A stretch of 64,000 bases of DNA. Origin: Plumapathes pennacea (taxonomy: Eukaryota > Cnidaria > Anthozoa > Antipatharia > Myriopathidae). The first letter of the stretch is position 1; the number at the start of each line of letters is the position of its first letter. The stretch is taken from NCBI GenBank assembly GCA_964036295.1, contig OZ038469.1, positions 16,859,591 to 16,923,590 on the forward strand, read 5' to 3'. Of this stretch, positions 37,217 through 57,900 are shown in pieces. A model generated the notes under the pieces. The model searched no databases, had not been told where the DNA came from, and saw nothing but the letters and a program-made list of their open reading frames with translations. The translations under genes were made by a program, and so were the position numbers.

Positions 37217-38785
37217 ATGGCTTCAGAGGGAATCGTCCGAGCTTTTTTGCTTTTAGTTTTCTGCAGTGTCTTACTCCTCTGCTCCTCTGCTGGATCTCCG
37301 ACTCGATTCACGTCCAAACATCTGCCTACATACCAAAGCTCCGTCTCTGTTCAGGGCAGTAGGCCAGGGAACTTCATGCCGTCAGTCGGCAACGGCTTCC
37401 TCGGTACGGTTATTTTTAGTGACACCGTGCACATCTCAGGGCTGTTCAGTGGCAAGGCGTTCTCCAAGAAGCACCCCGTCTATCCGATTTACTTGCACCA
37501 GCATACGCACCGCGCCAGGATCCCGTCTACAGCCGCCATCGAGTTCAGGTCATACGCGGCGGGGAATACCTCATACGCGCTGGATGTCGCCGATGGCGTC
37601 TTCTACAAGTGGTTCGATTCTGCAGAATTGGGTGTTGAACAGAGGATCTATGCGCATCGCGCGCGGAAAAATGTCCTGGTGGTGGAGATCACAGCGCACA
37701 ATCGCGAGAACAAAGAACATTTGCTGGACCTGAACGTTTACAGTGGAAATTACTCCAAAGACATCGATTTTTTGGAATATCCTGTCGATGGAACGACTGA
37801 AGCTCAAGCTGCTATTGGCAAGGTAGCCGTGTTTATATTATTTGTTTTTAGATTCAGTCAGGTTAATAATATTAAGTTATGTACAAAGCAGTGCGTTCAC
37901 GCAGCGAAAGTTAACTGGTTCATAGAGCAAATTTTGCCATAAATACGTCGTTGAAATTTCATCCACAGGGCAACGATAGGACAAAGTTCGCACTATAAAT
38001 AGATATATTCTGCCAGAATATACATTCTAATGGTTCTAAAGTGCTAGACAATTTATAGTTTAGTGATTTGGGGTAGTTTTAACAACTGGACGCTTCCTTG
38101 TCGTGCCGAAAGTCACTTTTGGCTTGAAGACTAAAACCTGTCAAACATGTACTGAGCTCCTTTGTTTATTGATCAAAACTGACAATTCAATAGTATCAGG
38201 TTTCGCATGTGGGTTTTGCGGGGAAGACGAATCTACTCGGGACGGACGGAAGGGCGGGTGGATTCGGATGCGGTTATGATTTGAATTATATAACCCAACT
38301 GTCACGAGCACAAGATCACAGCAACTCTTATGACAAGGGGCGCTCCCCTCCCCTCCCATCCCCTCCTGTCAAGTTAGGCATCAGCTTCAACTGAGATCGT
38401 GACAAAGATTCGATAATTCCCACTTTCCTTTGCAGGGTCTCACCATCACGTCTCTATAAGCCTATACGCATATGTATGTATCATGTATATGTTTTATGTG
38501 TGCGTGTGCGTGGTCTTTTACGTAATGGTATATGTGGAAATTTGCGTAAACATATCAGGGTCTGATAGCTAAGCAAGTTTGTCTATTTCCATGTACAATG
38601 TATGTATGTACTTGTGTGTATGTATGTGAAGTATGAATTAAATGTGGAGTACGTATGTATATGCATATGTGGCCGTATAAGATGATCCCAGAATAAAATC
38701 TTAATCGGGTCCCAGAAGAAAAAATAATCATCTGTTGTTTTTTCGGCTCCTGTCTACATCCTATAACGTACAAATGGTCACATTA

Positions 38786-38819
<34 letters not shown>

Positions 38820-41800
38820 TTCGTAAAGGTTTGGGTGCAGTTCGTGAATTGTCGCCGGCCATCATCATGCACTTCGTTCTTTTCAGATCAAAGTAACAGA
38901 GGAACACCACAGCATCCGTGCGAGAATCTCCGTACTGTACACAGCTATCCCCTCAGAGTTGCGGGTCCCCCCTAACTCCACCACAACGTGGTACTTCATC
39001 ACCACTGTCGCCACCAGCCTCGACACCAAGTTCGACCCTCTGTCTGAAGCTACCAGTCAGTGGAGACAAGCACAACGGTATGCGCGCGCAGTGGTTGCTT
39101 GATTCTTATCTCTACGTCTCATTTCTGCCTATAGTCCTGTTTCAATATGTCTTCCTCTGTGCTTGTTTCAATGTGTCTGTCTCGCTTCGTCTGTCCTCGC
39201 CACTGTCTACTGTCCAATCTGCTCCTTAAATTCCATTGACTTTTATAGCGACAGAAAACAGCTGCTGTCAGAGCACAAGGCCGCGTGGCGGGAACTGTGG
39301 AACGGAGGAAAGATCGACATTGAAGGCAACTTAGAGTTATCCAAGTCCGTGTACGCGAGCTTGTACTACATCCTGAGCTCCACGCGCCGTGATTGGCCGT
39401 ACGGTTTGAGTCCCGGGGGACTCCCCGGTGGGGAGGAATATATGGGGCACACATTTTGGGACCAGGACATCTGGATGTATCCTCCGTTGGTCCTCTTGTA
39501 CCCGGACCTTGCTAGAGCGGCCCTGAGGTATCGGTTTGACCGGTTACCGGCGGCCAGGAGGATTGCACGGCACTATGGGTACAAGGGTGAGTTTGCGTTC
39601 CTGCGAAGCTCAGATCACCTCAAGTGTAGTTAGTGTTCCTTCATAGGTAACTCTATAAATATATAATTGTTCTTTTCAGGCGCCATGTTTCCCTGGGAGA
39701 GCTCCTTCACTGGACTGGAAACTTCCCCAGGCGAGAAATATGGGAAAAACCAGAACCACATCACTGGCGACGTGGCGTTTGCTGCCAAACAGTATTGGAT
39801 GGTCACAAAAGACTTCCACTGGCTCCGACAGATCGGCTTTCCACTCGTCTCGCAGACCGCGGAGTACTGGGCCAGCAGAGTGGAGTACAGCGATGCAAAG
39901 CGGAAATACGTCATCAATCACGTGATGCCCCCGGATGAGTACCACTACCCCGTGAACAACTCAGTGTACACTAACGTAGTGGCCAAGTTGAATCTGGAGT
40001 TCGCTGTGGAGGCCGCACGCTTGTTAGGGAAGAGGGTGCCGAAGGAGTGGAGTGTCATAGCCGAGAAAATGTATATTCCGTTTGATGCTGAGAAGAACTA
40101 TCATCCGGCTTATGATGGGTACCATCTTAATATACTGATCAAGCAAGCGGACACGATCTTGATCAACTTTCCACTCATGTTTAATATGAGCGACCAGGTG
40201 GGGTGCTTTATTCACGTAAGCGGACGCGTACAAGCACACACACGCACAGTCACGCACGCAAGCAAACACACGCACAGTCACGCACGCAAGCAAACACACA
40301 CGCACAGTCACGCACGCAAGCAAACGCACGCACAGTCACGCACGCAAGCAAACACACACGCAGTCACGCACGCAAGCAAATACGCATGTACAGTCAACAC
40401 GCAAATCTCAACAAGTTGTCTTTTTTTAACCTTTGACAGTAGTTGGGGGAAGGGGACGTTAAGCTACAGAAAAAGAGGGGGTGAGGTGGGGTGAGCAATA
40501 GTAGGAAGACAACCGAGGGATGAGGTAAGATGATTCCTCGAAGACTTTTTATAACTACTGTATAATATCATGTTTTCAGGTCCGAAAGAACGACCTACGT
40601 CTGTACGAAGAGAGGACGGACCCTAAAGGTCCAGCCATGACTCACGCCATGACTGCCATCGGTTGGCTGGAAGTCGGTGAGCCAGAAAAAGCTAAAAAGG
40701 CTTTCCTAAAAAATTACGATAACATCGAGGGACCGTTTAAGGTACTTATTGTTGTAATCATAAATATTACAATTTCCTTGAATATGGTTGGTTCATAACA
40801 CCCCCCCCGATTAATCATTAATTGGACACTTATTGTTCTGTAATCGGATACTTCTTTGTTCTGTAATCGGACAGTTGGCTTAACCAATCATAAGCAAGAG
40901 TGAAACGCGCGTGTTAAAATCGATCGGCGGTGAAGTACTTCTTGATGCTTTGTCTTTGTGTGTAATACAGCATAAGATGCTGAAGCTATATGATCATTCC
41001 ACTCTTAGAAATTGTCATATTTGTGATTAATTGGTAAGAGGACTTCGTGTCGTTCGATGTCGGTCTGTAATCATACTCGTCATTACGAAATCGGACTCCA
41101 CTCAGTCCTATTACCATTATTAATTGAAGTGAGTTGTTTCTGTTGCTGTTTGCGTGCTTTGCAGCTGTGAGCAGCTTACTTTTAACTCGGGGAATATGCG
41201 CGTCGTTTTAGTTTCGGCCAAACAACTTGCTGCGAGTATTTTGCACCTCTAGAATTATGAGACGAAGTGTTATGTGGTGTGGTATGATGTTGCGATATGC
41301 TGTGGTCTTGTATGGTATGGTAGTGTGTGGTTTGTGGTATTATTATAATGTGTTTTTTGTGATGTGTGTTGGGTGTGATTTGGTGTATGTATTCTGGTGG
41401 ATGATGTGATGTGATTGTGTCGGCTGTGCTGTCCTATATTTGCGTGTTTCTGAGTGACCTGATAAAGTTAGTCCAATTCTACCTCTTTATTTAATATTGT
41501 CTACTATAACTAGGTCTGGTCTGAACAACGTTACGGCTGGGGAGCCGTGAACTTCATCACGGGCGCGGGCGGGTTCCTGCAGACAGTCATCTACGGCTAC
41601 GGGGGAATCAGGCTAGGAATGAACGAGCTCAAGTTCAACCCGACCCTACCCCCCTCATCAACAAAATTGACCATAGACGGCGTCAATTATCTCGGGAGTG
41701 CGTTGAGGTTTGAGATTCAAGACGATCAGGTGGAGATCACTTTAATCTCCTCAGCACCAATAGCTCCGGGTTTGAAGGTTATCGCGCAAGATGGAGGGAC

Positions 41801-41867
41801 TTATAACTTGCGCCTTGGGATCAGGGTCATGGTACCACGTGCTCCAGGAATTATTCGCATGAAATAA
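37217..41867 (+). CDS. PGGHG: PGGHG-like glycoside hydrolase family 65, copy B (secreted form)
   Basis: Paralogue of copy A on the opposite strand. The exons are 37217-37822, 38887-39077, 39249-39586, 39680-40197, 40580-40741 and 41514-41867, giving 722 aa. Internal exons have exactly the lengths of copy A (191, 338, 518, 162). The start at 37217 opens a classical signal peptide (MASEGIVRAF then LLLVFCSVLLLCSSAG), so the enzyme should enter the secretory pathway. The conserved GH65 segments GHTFWDQDIW and MPPDEYHYPVNNSVYTN (Glu at about residue 465) are intact. The protein stops at GIIRMK, about 35 residues before the equivalent end of copy A, and has no hydrophobic tail. The central exons are nearly identical to copy A; the first exon and the end of the 518-nt exon are clearly diverged. 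It is likely an active soluble or lumenal collagen-glycan glucosidase. Confidence 0.93.
38790..38817. repeat. (TG)n microsatellite in PGGHG-B intron 1
   Basis: Fourteen TG dinucleotides about 70 bp before the acceptor of exon 2. They lie in a region rich in tatgtatgtatg-type simple sequence (38460-38670). Confidence 0.95.
40230..40385. repeat. Minisatellite (cacgcacgcaagcaaacaca-type) in PGGHG-B intron
   Basis: About six copies of a roughly 26-30-bp unit made of acagtcacgcacgcaagcaa plus a variable cac/acg tail. It starts about 30 bp after the donor at 40197. An ORF reads through it as a His/Thr/Ala-rich repeat, but it is intronic by comparison with copy A. Confidence 0.9.
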
Positions 41868-42252
41868 TGCTTTTAGCCAGTCAGTAAACCTTTCACTGCA
41901 CCAAAATGCGAATTTTATTTGACCTAGAAATCATCTCTGAAATTGCCACTGAAATGAAAAATGGTGTGACCACTCAAATGAAAGCTCTCGATTATCACAT
42001 TTTAGTAGGAGTTGTTTTTACGTTGTTGTTTAGCGAACTTCATGTCCATTGCTTTGCATTTTTAAAGTTAATTTGACTGAGAAACAAGTTTTTGAAAATG
42101 AAATAACTCTACCCCGACTTTTCCGTCATTCTGCATTTGGTGCGTAAAATGAAATATACTGAGGTAATGCTGTAACTTTCAATTGTTTTCATGTTTTTCG
42201 TTTTTGCTGAGAAGGCACACTGTAGACAGGTTTGAAAACGTATGTTGAATTT
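41868..42252. other. Convergent 3' flanks of PGGHG-B and the acidic-repeat gene
   Basis: Only about 385 bp separate the two stop codons, and the genes converge. The sequence is AT-rich with no other feature. Both 3' untranslated regions must fit or overlap here. Confidence 0.6.
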
Positions 42253-45200
42253 TTATACCCTTCTCTTTTTTGCCGCAAGTTTGTCTCTTGTTACAATTCT
42301 CGTTCTTTTGCTGACGGTTATATCACTATTGCCCGTTTGTAGTCTCAACGTCCTCCCTACCGTCGGAGAGAAAACTCCGTGGAAGCCATCAATATCCAAC
42401 GAATATGAACCGATCTTCTTCCGTCGGGTTCCCATCTCAGGGGCCATTCTCGGGTATGGCCATATGAACACGGGAATCGGGGGACTGCGGACTACCGGCC
42501 AAACCAGATATGGGACCACAAAAGCACTAGGAACCCTTTTGAGAGGGGCCGCCCTAAAGAGGCCAATATATCTGTTCGTGCTTGGACGCCCGGTAAGCAT
42601 GTTACTTTGCTGAATATAGTTCATCTGTTTTGCTCTGGTTTTCTGGACGGCCTCGTGCTCATATTTTCGGTGGAGCCTTCCTGCTAGTTCTTTCCACCAG
42701 ATTTTGGTGGGCCATTTTGGAGGCACATAAATTGAAGGGTCTTTCTGGTGATCTTTAGGGTCCCTCCCGTTTTCGTTGGGGCGTTCCTGCTGTCCATGTG
42801 GATCTTTGTCATGCTCAAGGTCTTCGGTATGTTCCTCATGGTCTTCTTGAGGTTCATTAGGATCTTCTTGGTGTTCCTCGGGGTCTTCCTTGTGTTCATT
42901 GGGGTCTTCTTGAGGTTCATTAGGATCTTCCTGGTGTTCCTCAGGGTCTTCCTCGTGTTCATTGGGGTCCTCATGGTGTTCCTCGGGGTCTTCCTCGATG
43001 TCCTTCTTATGACCATTAGAGTCTTCCTGGCGCGGTTTTTCTAGATCCAGATGCGAGTGATTTTCCAGGTCATCAGGATTCTTATCTTCTTCATGCCGTT
43101 CGTCTTCTCGTACGTTCTGTTGCTCTGTCATGTTTCTCTCGCCTGCGGATTGCGTGCCCAAACCTTTCCGAGGCCAATCTTCGTTCTCCGTCCGCTGCTT
43201 GTCTTCGCCATCTTCGTCGTGATCAACGTACTCCTCGTCGATTTCTACCACGGAACCCGTTGAATTCGTTAACTTCGGCCTTGAGCTAACCTCGCTGACA
43301 TTTCTTTGTCCTAGTATGACATAAATGCATCATCAATAGGCCCCTTTATCAATTGCACAGTGCCGCCTTTCTCTCCTTATTTTTCTCCTGTAGCCAGTTT
43401 TATGCAGAATCAACTTCACTCATGCAAGGTTACACTCCATTAGGCACATCAAATTTTGAATATACCATGCAAGACCTTGCATGACCCACTACCAGTTGAC
43501 TGACTGGTGTTTCAGGCTAGTTCATGTTATGGATCGCTAAGCCGATCAACAACCACCAACTGCCTCAAAATATTGTTATCGTCCTTCGTTTCCTCAACCT
43601 CTAAATTTAATTTGTCTTTTTTCGTAGTTTTGTTTTGTTTTGTGTTTGTTTTGTGTTTGTTTTGTATTTGTGTTTGTATTTGTATTTGTATTTGTATTTG
43701 TATTTGTTTTTTTCGCGGGGTGAAGTTGCGCGTACAAATTCTCAGAAAACTCTCGCACCCACAAAAGAAAGAATTTTATCAGCCATAGACAATTCAGTTC
43801 CATTATTTGCATGGTAAACTTTCTATAATTAATTGACAAAACAAGATATCCTTTTGCTGTGATAAAGCATAACACAGTCTAGCCTGTGTCGCATCTGAAC
43901 TAAACACCAATATTTAGTTCGGCTGCGGCGCAAGACGAAGACAGTCGAAATCACATCGAAGTGAAAATAACGAATGTATCGTGGGAACTCATACACTGGA
44001 GAAAAAGTAAATTACCTTTTAGCGCGACGCTTTCTGAAATGAGATGAGAGATTATCAAAACGTGAAGATATGCAACTTGCATCGAGAAAGAAGCGATGGT
44101 GATTATTGATCAAAAGGTTATACTGTCCCTTTTAAAAGATGAACTTTCCAGTGCCCACAAAATGGCGGATCTCAAGGCGCGCAAAGCATACTGGTCGACA
44201 GTGGTTCGTTAAAGCCTGGACTCTTGAAGCACAGTTTGGACATATGCTAAATATTGTCAGCTCGAGTACTTTCTCCACGAATCGAACAGGTGGTGTTTTA
44301 TGAGGCACTCATCCATAGCCTCCGTAGGGCTCTCAGTTGATAAGCGCAGTCTCCTTTCCGAAGCCGTGCGTGATCAACCTTTTCAAACCTGATTGATCTA
44401 GTTCGCCTTGCTGTCGTTTTTACTGTGAAGGTTCGAAAGACATGTACTAAAGAAGTGACTCGTATACCTGACTCGGCAATGCATGCCCTGAGTTGCGTAC
44501 CTGATTTGGTGTTGGGATTCTCGACGTTGCCTCTGGGCTACTAACTTCCTGTGTAGCCATTTCATATGAAGGTTCCAGGAATGTTTCTGAGAAAGGATCG
44601 CCTGTAATATTTCCTGGAACTTGGTCAGTGATATTCACAAAGCAGTCCTGTCGCGAACATTTAAAGAGTAATTCATCTCTCAACTGCTTGATTTAGACCC
44701 TGATGACGTCATTTTAGTGCCTGTGCACACAGTGCTCTAGCGGATAATTAGTCTTGGTCAAATTTCCATTTCCTCGTTCCGTGAATACGGCTTTCTAATA
44801 CAAGCAAAGACAGGAAAATATTTCTAAACACTGAGTAAGTGACTAACTGCTTCGCCATGCATGGCTTTGAGTGGGAAAATATCCGCACATGCGCAAAGAG
44901 TGCCACATTTCGTAAATCAAACAACCGAGTTGCTTGCCGTGAGTTACAGTATTGTCTAACCTCTCTACAATTAATTGTAACCATTCTTGAGCGAATCGTG
45001 ATTATGTCTTTGGCCGGATATAGACTTGCATCCGCCTTCCCTGGTACTGAATCGTCCAAGTCAGTGAAGCTGAACTAGTATCTGCTTCTGAACCGTGCCT
45101 GACTAAATACTTTACACTGAGTTGCATAAAGGTTCGAAACTATCAGAGTGAAATCATAGTGTGCCGTACGCCGAAAGCTCATCACAGCTCTCGACTACAC

Positions 45201-45415
45201 CAGACAGTAAACTTGAAAATACTGAAGTGTAGAGTAGCCTACCTTGCGTACTCGCAGATTCTCTCTCTCGATGCAAAACAGAATCAGTTCGCGAGTCCAC
45301 GCTATCCGTGTCGATTCCGCTCCAATCTTTGTCTGGTAACGGGGCAATGAATGTAGTGTCTTGACTCTGTTTCGGTACACGACGGACAGTTCCATCGTCG
45401 GACGTTGTACAAGTT
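42253..45415 (-). CDS. Candidate acidic heptad-repeat protein (3 exons assembled, 5' end missing)
   Basis: The terminal exon 42253-43310 is open for 351 codons plus stop on the minus strand. A microexon at 44016-44033 (18 nt, flanked by ctctcatctcatttcag and gtaattta) and an exon at 45243-45415 (acceptor ctctcaattcag, donor gtaggc) join it in one consistent phase. The protein is unrecognised. A Ser/Asp/Arg-rich segment is followed by a strongly acidic stretch. Then come about nine heptads of the EDPxEHQ/EDPNEPQ kind (42802-42993), then a Pro/Trp/basic C-terminus ending AAKKRRV. The heptad Pro makes a coiled coil unlikely. No signal peptide is seen because the 5' end is unresolved. It could be a secreted acidic matrix protein or a nuclear acidic/basic protein; neither is shown. 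The terminal ORF is firm, the splicing model tentative. Confidence 0.55.
42802..42993 (-). repeat. 21-bp coding minisatellite (acidic heptads)
   Basis: Tandem 21-bp units on the minus strand, each encoding a seven-residue EDP-N/E-E-H/P-Q/K type heptad. Pairs and triples of units also repeat (63-bp superunits), as expected for an expanding coding minisatellite. The reading frame is preserved throughout. Confidence 0.88.
43624..43712. repeat. (tttgta)n / (ttttgtgtttg)n simple repeat
   Basis: T/G-rich simple repeat grading from tttgtgtttg units to six-base tttgta units, in the intron between the microexon and the terminal exon of the acidic-repeat gene model. Confidence 0.9.
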
Positions 45416-46240
45416 CTGAATTGAGAGTTTTCCTTTGTGGAGGTCACGAAACCGCCAAGCGTGCGACTTCACGGATTCTGCATTTGTGTTTTGCACCAAT
45501 GAGCGAGTCTTTTGTCGACCATAAATCAATATTCATGACTGCATTTGTGCTAATTTACATTTTGCTCCGCGTTTTGGAATCGAGAAATCTTTTCTGGACG
45601 TCAGATTAACAATGCGTGCAGCAGCATCCAGTCAGAAATAATCACGTCCCTTCATCAGTTCTTGTTTGATTGAAACACCAGGAAAACAATCCATCTCTCT
45701 TCCCCGCCAATTTAAAGACTATTTTTGGAACCAGCACGCCGCTGTAAGCTTCTGTTTTATGACACAAAAAACAAAGTGTAGTGTCCAGATGTTTGCAGTT
45801 AATCATTGACCCTGGAAGAAACCGTTTTCTACTAACGAAAAATAAATTAAAAAATTGAAAATAAATAACGTCAATATGTGCCAGGCTCCCGCTTTGTTTC
45901 CCATGAACACTTGCGCGAATATGTGACGACCAGTAATCAAACAACGACACGGAACTCAGCGACAATTTAATAATTCTATCTGTGAACAATCCACAGGAAC
46001 AGCAACACAACCGTATTAGAACTAAATATTTTTTTGTGTTGTTCAAAGACCAAAAGACTCGAGAAAGCAGGGACAATGCTTTTGATACTCTCCCACCCAT
46101 CCCCCTTAACCCCCAAGACCCTTATATGTGTTTCAAAAACATTGGACCCTCTGCAAGTTGAGCTTCCCATTGGTCAGAAGGACGGTATCAGTAGTATGGA
46201 CAAATCGTGTCACGTGATTTCGACAAAAGTGTCATGTGAC
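45416..46240. other. 3' flank of SEC23 and unresolved 5' part of the acidic-repeat gene
   Basis: Both neighbours are on the minus strand, so this holds the SEC23 3' untranslated region (right part) and possibly first exons of the acidic-repeat gene (left part). A 152-codon minus-strand ORF (45642-46100) lies within it. It starts only 140 bp after the SEC23 stop and has no recognisable family, so I treat it as chance. Confidence 0.5.
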
Positions 46241-54981
<8,741 letters not shown>

Positions 54982-57900
54982 TCACGTGTTTACAGGTTGT
55001 AACACCGTGACCGCTGACCGCACTGCATGCACCACCATGGAGACTTGCTTCTTCACTTGTTCCCAGTCATTTGATTCCTGGGCCAAATATGTGGAGTCTG
55101 TGATGCCGGGAAATTTGCTGCCAGCGTACAGATTAAACATCCCGGGTGCAAAAATCAAATGCCTGGAGAGAAAGGAAGACACATAGCCAGATGTCATTGA
55201 GTAGGCCATAGTTAGTTCAACCTTCTGCATTTATAGCTGCACTTCGCGCCTAACCTCATTGCGGGCCTATCCGGGAGTCCCTCCGTGTTGATGAAAGCAC
55301 GCTCCAACTGCATCAGGCGATCATTTGCCATGCGCACCTGCAGAACACTGACGAGCGCATAAAGTGGTATATGTTAGTACATGAACTAATAATGTTAATA
55401 GACTTGAGACAGAATAAAGAACAGGCAGTTAGCCAAAACTCCCAAAAGTTTGTTAGCCTTACTTGTCCTTATCCAGATCTACAAGGTGCTTTTTAAATTT
55501 GTCTGCTGCTTCCTTGAAACTTTCGATGGCCTCCATCATGAAATCTGTCAAACATAAAAAACATAAAATTCTTCAAGCGACTATGTAAATCATGCAACAT
55601 GTCTTTGTGATCAAATATAGACAATCCGAAAACAATCCAAAGCCCCTGACAAAATCAATAATTATCTCAGAAATAATGTTCTACTTCTTTCAAAAAGTAA
55701 ACATAAAAATAATCGAAACACCTCGATCCTTACCAAGAGATACGTTGTGGTTTCTTAACATCCCTTCGTAGCCTGTCTTCAACACTTTCCCATAACCTTC
55801 CAATGCCTTTGCATAGCGATCAACGCTGAAAGGAAGGACAGCAGGCTCGCTTATTCCCAAAAGCAGCTGTAATGTGATCTGCGCCATCGCTTTATGGTAC
55901 TCGTAAGCTGGATCCACGAACTTCTCCATCCAATTGATTGTCTCGTGAAGTGTGTGGTACAGCGGATAACCACCAATCTTCTGCAAGGACAGCAACATGT
56001 GACGTCATAATGTAGAGTGGCAACAAGTGACGTCATTATTTTAAACTTGAATATGCGTTATACACAGCTGTTACAAGAAGTGTGAACTTTTTTCAAATCG
56101 CTAGCACTGCTGTGGAGAGTTCCAGCCGTCTCATACTAACCTTAGCTCTTATTTAAGTCTGGTTTTTATCAGCGACACAAGCACAAGAGATATGCGTATG
56201 TGAAAACAAGCGACGCAGGCACAGGGAAAACGAGAACTATTGATCCTTGTACTTTGTGCATGCGTAAAGCCTGTTTTCGCTGTGAAATAAGAACTCCTGT
56301 GCTTGTCCTTGTGCTTCTCGTAACACATTTCTAATCAAGGGAAATGAGTAAATAAGAGAGTTTAGTATGAAGCAATCTGAGCTCAAAGAGCCTGTATCTC
56401 GGTTGTAGCAACAGTCGCTTGATGCTTGGTCGTCTTAATGTGTCTACTCACACTATTGTACATATAGCGCAGATCAACACACGGTACTCCAATCGTCTGC
56501 ATGAAAAACAAGAAATCACTTCCACCGCCGACTGTCGATACACTAGTAGAGTTAAAGAGAAGAAAAATCATCAGAACATGCAAAGCATGTAAAGCCGTAC
56601 AAGGCAGTTTATCAGCTGACAACTTCTCCACCATGTTTCTCAGGTATGCTCATCAAACACAAAGCGCGCACAGCAAACCTCCTCGACAAACCTTGGGAAT
56701 CCTGTTGAATTGTCGGGATTTCTGTTCTTCCACTGAGTATAAACCGTCTCACTGCTTTGAGGTACGGACACCTAAAGAAAATAAACGGGGAGAGCAAATA
56801 GTGCCATCTGATCAACTCACCCCGACCGGCGTGAATAATATATCCTTCACCCATCCAGCACAAGAGCCAGGTTAAAAATAAGACTTTGAAATATCCTTAT
56901 AAAATTATGTGAATTCTATCTTATCTCCTATTCCCTATTTCCTGCTCTCGTATTACATATTTCAGACTAACTACTCATTCTTGATCCCTGGCATTTTCGC
57001 TAGTTATGATTGTACCAATGTGTCATCTGACCAAGCCTACCTTCTTCGTGGCATCGAACATCGCCATATCCAAGAGTGGACTAGATTTTGCTCGGAAAAT
57101 GTACGTGCCTAAAAATCAGACCCGGATGTTAATACAAGAGTAATCGCAAAGTTGATACGAAAGAGAAACAACATCTTTAGTTACCTAAGACAGCTATGTC
57201 AATGTTCAAGTATGCCACGGTCCTGGACCCAAGGATCTTCTCGTATTCCTAAAGAGTGGGTACACAGGCTGAGTGACAAAAATGTACATGCTTCAAAACG
57301 TCAAGCTCTCTTGGCTTCGCGAGCTATTGATTTTGCTCTATTTTAAACGCAAGAAAGTTGTATGGACCAACTTCACTGTGTTGATCGTTTCCACCAACCT
57401 CGACCCATTCTCCAGATCCCATGATGCCAAACTCCTCAGCTCCCCAACTAGCAAACTTTATCGTCCTTCTTGGACGCCATCCCCCTGAAAAAAAATTGCG
57501 GTAAGAACTGAGTATGCATCGCAACAGCTGATACAACAGAAACTATAGAACTTGTAGTTGTTGTATATAAGCTATGCTTGTGCAGGAACCCGTGTGTCTC
57601 AGTCCTTGTCCGTGTTCGTTTGTCACGGTGTCCACGTTCGTGTTCGTGTCCGTGTCGTTTCGTGTCGTAGCCATACTCGTGTTGTGGCAAATCAAAGCCC
57701 TACCTTTTTTCGCTATCCCCAGTACTCTGGAAATTTCCATCATGGCCGCCGTGCCACTTGAAGGATCTGCTGCCCCGAACCCCCAAGCGTCTCGATGGTT
57801 TCCCACGATAACGTAACGATCTGTAGAACGTTGCCAGTAGAGAGCATTTTTACCGCATTTTGTCTGTTATCATTATTTTTGTTTTGACACTGATTATCAT

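Noticed and set aside
40203-40436. Repeat-rich ORFs over the minisatellite
   Set aside because: They lie inside a PGGHG-B intron defined by exact exon-length match with copy A.
42242-42613. 123-codon + strand ORF with a hydrophobic, signal-like N-terminus
   Set aside because: It is the antisense of the 3' part of the acidic-repeat gene's long terminal exon, so it is best explained as a shadow of that frame.
45642-46100. 152-codon minus-strand ORF starting MGGRVSKALSLL
   Set aside because: It lies just after the SEC23 stop on the same strand, has no recognised family and is Cys/Leu/Phe-rich in the manner of a chance frame; most likely SEC23 3' untranslated region.
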